Source: Pomphorhynchus laevis
Taxonomy: Eukaryota; Acanthocephala; Palaeacanthocephala; Echinorhynchida; Pomphorhynchidae
NCBI GenBank assembly: GCA_012934845.2
Contig: WNNJ02001529.1
Span: forward strand, 1-64,000
DNA length: 64,000 nucleotides
Reading direction: 5' to 3'
The notes under the pieces were generated by a model that was not told the DNA's origin, did no database searches, and saw only the letters and a list, made by a program, of their open reading frames with translations. Both the position numbers and the translations under genes were made by a program. Shown in pieces: positions 53,201 through 56,200 of this stretch. The first letter of the stretch is position 1. Every line of letters begins with the position of its first letter.

Positions 53201-56200
53201 ATAATATTTCTTTAAATTTGTTTGTCAGACCATCTTTTACGACTCTTATTATTATAATTGCTACTAATTTATTGTTATGTGATTAAATTTATCACATAAA
53301 TGATAAATAATAAATCATAAATCATAATAATAAATCATAAATCATATGTGATTAAATTTATTAAATTTATTTAAATTTTTAATTGTAATGAAAATGACAA
53401 TAAATATATCTGATTTAAATAGTTTTGGTTTTTGTAAGCATCGTGTTAGACAATGGTATAAAAAATAAAAAATACAAGAAAAATTTTAATTTACCAAATG
53501 ACATGTAAAATATAGGCAAATCTAATGGCAAATATACACATGGCAAATATAATTCATATATACATGTGACTATGAATTTTGACGTATATTTGTAAGTCTA
53601 GATTTTTAGTCGCTTAATAGGAAATGTTTATGCTAAAACACACATTAAAATATTTAAATTTAATTTTTATAAAAACTTGTTTTAAAACTTGTTTTAATTT
53701 TACATAATTTAATATATGTGGACTAAGTTATTTGATCTCATTTCTTAATATTTTTAAAATTTTATAAATAACAATTAATTTAATTCAATTCATTTAAACG
53801 AATTCGTAGTTTTTGGACGTACTATCGCTACAAAAGTTCTTACTGACATTTAAGCGTTTACATGATACAACGGAATTCATTATTACGCACATAATACAGG
53901 TTTAGATATCCATTGCAATGTTAAAATACAAGGAATTTATACACATTCCGAGCTGCCTACACTCGTCACTCATCATCCGCATTAACAAACTAACTTAATA
54001 TGACAGAGAAGAAAACTGCAAGGAATTGAAAAATAGCACGGCAAATAATGAGTAAAGAGATACACGAACACATAGATTTATGTGAAGATTGCATTGCTAG
54101 GTTAAGGAAAAAAATTGGTCAAAACCAAAATTGGATAAAAATTAGAATACCAACTCCGAAGCCCAATCAAATAGAAATAGAGGAAGTCATATCAGGCCTG
54201 GACAATGACAACTTCGAAGAATGTAAAGATGAAGTAAGTAATGAGCAAATACAACAACACAACGGAGTAACCGAGATTATAACTAGTATCAATGAACCCA
54301 ACTCTAGTGTTAAAGATCAATTTGTTAACTCTAATGATTTTACTCAAGGGCCGTTTTTTAAAGCAAGACAGACGTTTAGCAAATTAAAGATTGAAGACGA
54401 TCATCAGCAAAACCATCCCAATGTTTACGTCCCTAATATATTTCTTACAATGGAGCCAATCCAGTGTAAGCCAAGAATATTTATCAACACACCAGTGCCA
54501 AATGAGAAATCAGCAAATTGCTTAAGTGGTAATCGCCCGGATTGGCCAAGGAGAAGTTTTCGTGGAAAGAGCAATCATCACAATGCATGGTCTTCAAGTG
54601 AAGAAGTAATCAAAAGTAGTCGTGACGGTCGTGCTTGCAAGCAACCGATTGTATACAGTACGAATAAAAACAAAAAATATGACTTCGAACAAATTCCCAT
54701 TGAATTTCTATCAAATTCCAAATTGAGGCATATGTCCAAAAGACAATCTCAACCTATAATTGATTTACCACCTATCAAGATAAACGAGTATGGTCAAAGC
54801 TCTGCATATATCCCTAGCATATACGAAAATCAACCACATTATGAAGCTAATAATTACTACCACTAGTTAAACTAAAAATGGTTTCAAGTTTCGGTTCTAA
54901 CATTGTCGTGTAGATTATATTTCAGAAAACGATATTTTACTTTTTGAGCTGTCAAAAACATGGCATTGTGTTCAAATAGACACAAAACTGTAAGACACAT
55001 ATATCTAGAAATATTTGGACCACATGATTAGGTGGAAAGCGATTAGTTACACTGACATATCATTATTAATATCCAAAATTGTACTTTTTGATTATGATAT
55101 GCACGCTTTTAGTTAATCTGTAGCGTATCTAAACTACATATACTTTTGGTTTTAAACAAAAATCTAAATTTAAGTGCTGGTAATTTTAAGATTATCCCAC
55201 ACATTGAGTTTAGAATAGATAAACCAATAGAGTTAATATTTATCCAAGCTTAGGGTAAATCTATCTAACTTATTCGATTAAATTGCTTCTATTTACTGAT
55301 CTGATTCAAAAAAAGAAACATTAACAATTTCATTTAAATTTGAAAAAAGTAAATTGTTTAAATTAATTAATTATTAATATAATTTCTTGATAATAAATAT
55401 TCATTATTATTTTATATAAAATTAAACATTTTGCTTCTTCAGTGTAGATTTACATTTACAGAAAGGCTAAAAATGAGCTTTATTAATAAAATCCATAAAC
55501 ATTTATAGATAAAATATTAAATCTGCAAATTAATTTAAACCACAATTTCATTATTAATTTACAAACATATTTTTCTTTGTAGCTATTTTGTTAACATGAG
55601 CAATTAAGACATTACAATCATAAAATTTTGAATTTACCAGATTTCAAGAAATAAAAACCATGACAGAGATAATCAACAATAAACATTAATTTGCCACCGT
55701 CAAGTTATTATTGTTATTTTCGCTAATTACCCAATGTAATTTGATATTAATGAATTGTAGATAGCAATATCTAATAATACTGCTATTGTCAGCGTAACTG
55801 ACAAATCACACTGTGACACTTGGATATCAATAATAATGCCAATTGCCAATCTTTGACAATCACGATTGTGTGATCATTTATAACCCCGCAATAAAAATAA
55901 AAATAAATTTTATCTCGCTTAAATTGAAAATTGGGATGCTCGATTAATTAATTAGTTAATTCGATTATAACCTGGGATCAGTAAGAGTTTTCTTTTAACA
56001 TTGAAGCATGTTTGTGTTATTTATTTTTGTCTACAAAAAGTGAGATAATCATTTATTTTTTAAATCTCCTGAGTTACAATTTAAAAAGTATTATATAATT
56101 CTATCATTTTAAATTATATTAAATTATATTAGATTAAATCAAAATCGGGATTTTTTGCTTATAAAACAATTGTCATAACAAATTGTTTAAATTGAAAGCG

